Assembly: GCA_026394195.1 (NCBI GenBank)
Contig: JAPKYS010000069.1
Location: 1 to 64,000, forward strand
DNA from: a bacterium
GTDB lineage: Bacteria > Electryoneota > B3-LCP
Direction: 5' to 3'
DNA length: 64,000 bases
Shown here: in pieces, positions 63,753 through 64,000 of the stretch
How positions within the stretch are numbered: the stretch's first letter is position 1
How the letters are laid out: each line of letters opens with the position of its first letter
The notes under the pieces: model-generated
What the model was told of the DNA's origin: nothing
Seen by the model: only the letters and a program-made list of their open reading frames with translations
Database searches by the model: none
Program-made: the position numbers and the translations under genes

Positions 63753-64000
63753 TGCCCTTCAATTAACTCACGGTGCCGTTTCTTCAGTCCCTGCAGGTAG
63801 TCCTCATCAGAGGCATCAGTGTTGTCAATATAAGCTTCATTAATGCGTTGGAGCAGTTTTTTATTGTGTTGTCTCTGAATGAATTCTGCCATAGCGATGG
63901 CGAACAGGCGGCTCCGGGACAGCTTCAATTCACGTGCCAGTGAATCAGCCTCTTTCAGCAGCGGTTCCTGTATTGAGATTGCCGTCTTGGGATTGCTCAT
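63746..64000 (-). CDS. Ribbon-helix-helix antitoxin (MazE/PemI-like)
   Basis: 84 residues, start codon at the very end of the window. MSNPKTAISIQEPLLKEADSLARELKLSRSRLF is the ribbon-helix-helix DNA-binding part; the acidic tail (DNTDASDEDYLQGL) should bind the toxin. Pair with the gene at 63390. The start is complete, but the upstream promoter lies outside. Confidence 0.88.
   Translation of the reverse strand: MSNPKTAISIQEPLLKEADSLARELKLSRSRLFAIAMAEFIQRQHNKKLLQRINEAYIDNTDASDEDYLQGLKKRHRELIEGQW

Overview
The window looks like a chromosome segment of an uncultured-type bacterium from the FCB (Fibrobacteres-Chlorobi-Bacteroidetes) superphylum or an allied candidate phylum. The main evidence is a large set of exported proteins ending in a type IX-secretion-style C-terminal sorting domain (CTD: a YPNPFNP turn, a VFD..GR strand, SG.Y.Y, then a Lys-terminated K.V..K end). 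Other support: Bacteroidetes-style polyprenyl synthetase, lipoprotein PPIases behind mfd, and a single-chain glycyl-tRNA synthetase. The exact phylum cannot be told from the sequence alone. Promoters resemble sigma70 (TTGACT-17-TATATT), TGA is a normal stop, and no tRNA, rRNA or CRISPR array was seen.

Layout. 0-10 kb: a secreted-protein island with a C13/caspase-fold peptidase, a kelch propeller, a TrmB-type regulator with its own promoter and palindrome, a beta-propeller and a beta-helix protein broken by TGA. All four exported proteins share one ~130-residue module before the CTD. 10-21 kb: housekeeping (ggt; polyprenyl synthetase-ptsH-ptsI-PGI/PMI operon; NDP-sugar pyrophosphorylase; outer-membrane protein; metK-ahcY; a broken DUF4242 gene). 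21-26.4 kb: a minus-strand locus with a secretin, two related small exported proteins and a large Ig/chaperone-like exported protein, which has no motor or inner-membrane parts here and is one of the two best candidates for an undescribed system. 26.5-30 kb: cold-shock gene, IS1595 and TIR-like relics, a small aldo/keto reductase, a four-helix-bundle gene flanked by inverted heptamer arrays, dCMP deaminase and nrdR. 30-34.5 kb: two tandem FG-GAP CTD proteins. 34.8-45.4 kb: bleomycin-hydrolase-like peptidase, kbl, and the mfd-PPIase-PPIase-PPIase operon. 45.5-56.5 kb: HDOD-GGDEF protein, glycerate kinase, ornithine carbamoyltransferase, a CTD protein with a probable leaderless promoter, an octaheme HAO-like cytochrome, a 4Fe-4S protein, an aldo/keto reductase and a second cold-shock gene. 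56.5-64 kb: glyQS, a repeat-rich gap, tag-glyA, two toxin-antitoxin pairs, a YgiT-type zinc protein and an AI-2E-family permease.

The most unusual theme is repeat invasion of coding sequence. The palindromes that sit between genes (GTAGGGG...CCCCTAC) and heptamer tandem repeats also occur in frame inside the CTD-coding ends of several secreted proteins. One 297-bp CTD-coding cassette is nearly duplicated between two genes, and its homology starts exactly at a palindrome. The four-helix-bundle gene between inverted heptamer arrays has the look of a small mobile cassette. Two cold-shock genes 30 kb apart share a long conserved 5' leader.
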